From: an uncultured Anaerococcus sp.
GTDB lineage: Bacteria; Bacillota; Clostridia; Tissierellales; Peptoniphilaceae
Length of the DNA: 6,310 nucleotides
Assembly (NCBI GenBank): GCA_902465755.1
Contig: CABQOK010000087.1
Location: 1-6,310 of the forward strand
Direction of reading: 5' to 3'
The position numbers and the translations under genes were made by a program. The notes under the pieces are model-generated. The model ran no database searches and had not been told where the DNA came from. It saw only the letters and a program-made list of their open reading frames with translations. Shown piece by piece: positions 5,244-6,310 of this stretch; position 1 is the stretch's first letter; each line of letters starts with the position of its first letter.

Positions 5244-6086
5244 ATGAAAATTGGAGTAATCGGTTCAGGAATTATGGGTGGCGGTATCGTAGAAACTGCT
5301 GCAAGAAAATACGAAGTAGTAGTTAGAGATATCAAAGATGAATTCTTAGAAAAAGCTAAAGCAAGAATTGAAAAATCCTATGCTAAACAAGTTTCTAAAG
5401 AAAGAATGACAGAAGATGAAAAAGATAAAGCTCTTAAAAACATTACTTACACAACAGAAGTAAAAGATTTGGCTGACTGTGACGTAGTTATAGAAGCTGC
5501 TACAGAAAATCCAAAACTTAAAAAAGAAATCTTCAAAGAACTTGATGAAGTTGTAAAAGAAGGAGCAATCCTTGCATCTAACACATCTTCACTATCAATT
5601 ACAGATATTGCTGCATCTACAAACAGACCAGAAAACGTTATTGGAATGCACTTCTTCAATCCAGTTCCAGTAATGAAATTAGTTGAAGTTATCAGAGGAC
5701 TTCACACATCTGATGAAACAAACACAACAATATTCAAACTTGCAGAAGATTTAGGAAAACAACCTATCGAAGTTAAAGAAGGACCAGGATTTGTAGTAAA
5801 CAGACTTCTAATCCCAATGATTAACGAAGGAATCGGAGTTCTTGCAGATGGACTTGCAAGTGTTGAAGATATCGACAAGGGAATGCAACTTGGTGCAAAC
5901 CACCCAATGGGACCTCTTGCTTTAGGAGATCTTATAGGTCTTGATACATGTCTTGCAATCATGGAAGTTCTATACAATGAATTTGGAGATAGCAAGTACA
6001 GACCAAATCCACTTCTAAGACAAATGGTAAGAGCAGGAGATTTAGGTAGAAAAACTGGTAAAGGTTTCTACGACTACAGCAAATAA
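5244..6086 (+). CDS. hbd: 3-hydroxybutyryl-CoA dehydrogenase
   Basis: This cytosolic enzyme reduces acetoacetyl-CoA to (S)-3-hydroxybutyryl-CoA with NAD(P)H. At 280 residues it is the usual bacterial single-function length. The Rossmann motif GSGIMGGGI (7-15) comes first, with Asp29 at the end of the second strand, a position that in this fold usually favours NADH. The active-site residues align with those of human HADH: Ser115 (SNTSSLS), His136 (GMHFFNP, 134-140), Glu148 (LVEVI) and Asn186 (GFVVNR). The C-terminal helical domain contains [18 protein letters not shown] (217-234) and ends [13 protein letters not shown], the common terminus. AAAGGAG (5232-5238) is 5 nt before the ATG. It follows crt by 42 bp and precedes thl by 44 bp, with no promoter or terminator visible in either gap. 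Confidence 0.97.
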   Translation: MKIGVIGSGIMGGGIVETAARKYEVVVRDIKDEFLEKAKARIEKSYAKQVSKERMTEDEKDKALKNITYTTEVKDLADCDVVIEAATENPKLKKEIFKELDEVVKEGAILASNTSSLSITDIAASTNRPENVIGMHFFNPVPVMKLVEVIRGLHTSDETNTTIFKLAEDLGKQPIEVKEGPGFVVNRLLIPMINEGIGVLADGLASVEDIDKGMQLGANHPMGPLALGDLIGLDTCLAIMEVLYNEFGDSKYRPNPLLRQMVRAGDLGRKTGKGFYDYSK

Positions 6087-6130
6087 GAAATAGATCGAAA
6101 GTAAACGAATTTTAAATATAAGGAGATAAT

Positions 6131-6310
6131 ATGACTAGAAAAGTAGTAATAGCAAGTGCAGCAAGAACACCAATAGGATCATACGGCGGAGCATTAAAAT
6201 CAGTTAGTGCTCAAGATTTAGGAATTACAGCAGTTAAGGGAGCAATTGAAAGAGCGGGAATCAAACCAGAAGATGTAGATGAAATGGTATTTGGTTGCGT
6301 ACTTCAAGCA
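6131..6310 (+). CDS. thlA: Acetyl-CoA acetyltransferase (thiolase), N-terminal 60 residues
   Basis: Thiolase condenses two acetyl-CoA to acetoacetyl-CoA, the first step of the pathway encoded here. My translation gives an open frame of exactly 60 codons to the right edge; the family is about 390 residues, so over 80 percent is off the window, including the nucleophilic cysteine near residue 88 and the C-terminal His/Cys motifs. [19 protein letters not shown] (5-23) is the typical N-terminus of biosynthetic thiolases, followed by the helix [17 protein letters not shown] and the strand [12 protein letters not shown] (49-60). AAGGAG (6120-6125) is 5 nt before the ATG. As the last visible gene of the operon it is most likely the biosynthetic acetoacetyl-CoA thiolase rather than a long-chain 3-ketoacyl-CoA thiolase. 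Confidence 0.93.
   Translation, partial: MTRKVVIASAARTPIGSYGGALKSVSAQDLGITAVKGAIERAGIKPEDVDEMVFGCVLQA

Overview
The window carries most of a butyryl-CoA synthesis operon from an anaerobic, A+T-rich, low-GC Firmicute. AGA-dominated arginine codons, strong AGGAGG-type ribosome binding sites and the pathway itself point to Clostridia or Tissierellia; a butyrate-producing Gram-positive anaerobic coccus (Anaerococcus/Peptoniphilus-like) is my best guess, but the genus is inference only.

Layout. Bases 1-739 (minus strand) hold the first 246 codons of a GlcD/LctD-type FAD-dependent 2-hydroxyacid (probably D-lactate or glycolate) dehydrogenase, whose 3' end is off the left edge. Bases 740-1281 are a 542-bp divergent control region without a convincing gene. 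It holds a strong minus-strand promoter, a strong plus-strand promoter for the operon with a Rex-like operator on its -10, a second possible plus-strand promoter, two catabolite-repression-like palindromes, several AT-rich inverted repeats and a perfect 20-bp tandem duplication. From 1282 the plus strand reads bcd - etfB - etfA - (143-bp structured gap) - crt - hbd - thl, with thl cut after 60 codons by the right edge.

Together thiolase, Hbd, Crt and Bcd convert two acetyl-CoA to butyryl-CoA. EtfB/EtfA are the flavoprotein partners of Bcd and, by family knowledge, let crotonyl-CoA reduction by NADH also drive ferredoxin reduction (electron bifurcation). The adjacent 2-hydroxyacid dehydrogenase is the type of enzyme that in Acetobacterium woodii works with an EtfAB pair, so the locus may link lactate oxidation to butyrate formation. 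The Rex-like operator would tie expression to the NADH/NAD+ ratio.

The proteins are full length with intact catalytic residues and look ordinary. I found no new enzymatic system. The less ordinary material is non-coding: the densely structured divergent region and the paired hairpins around the etfA stop codon.
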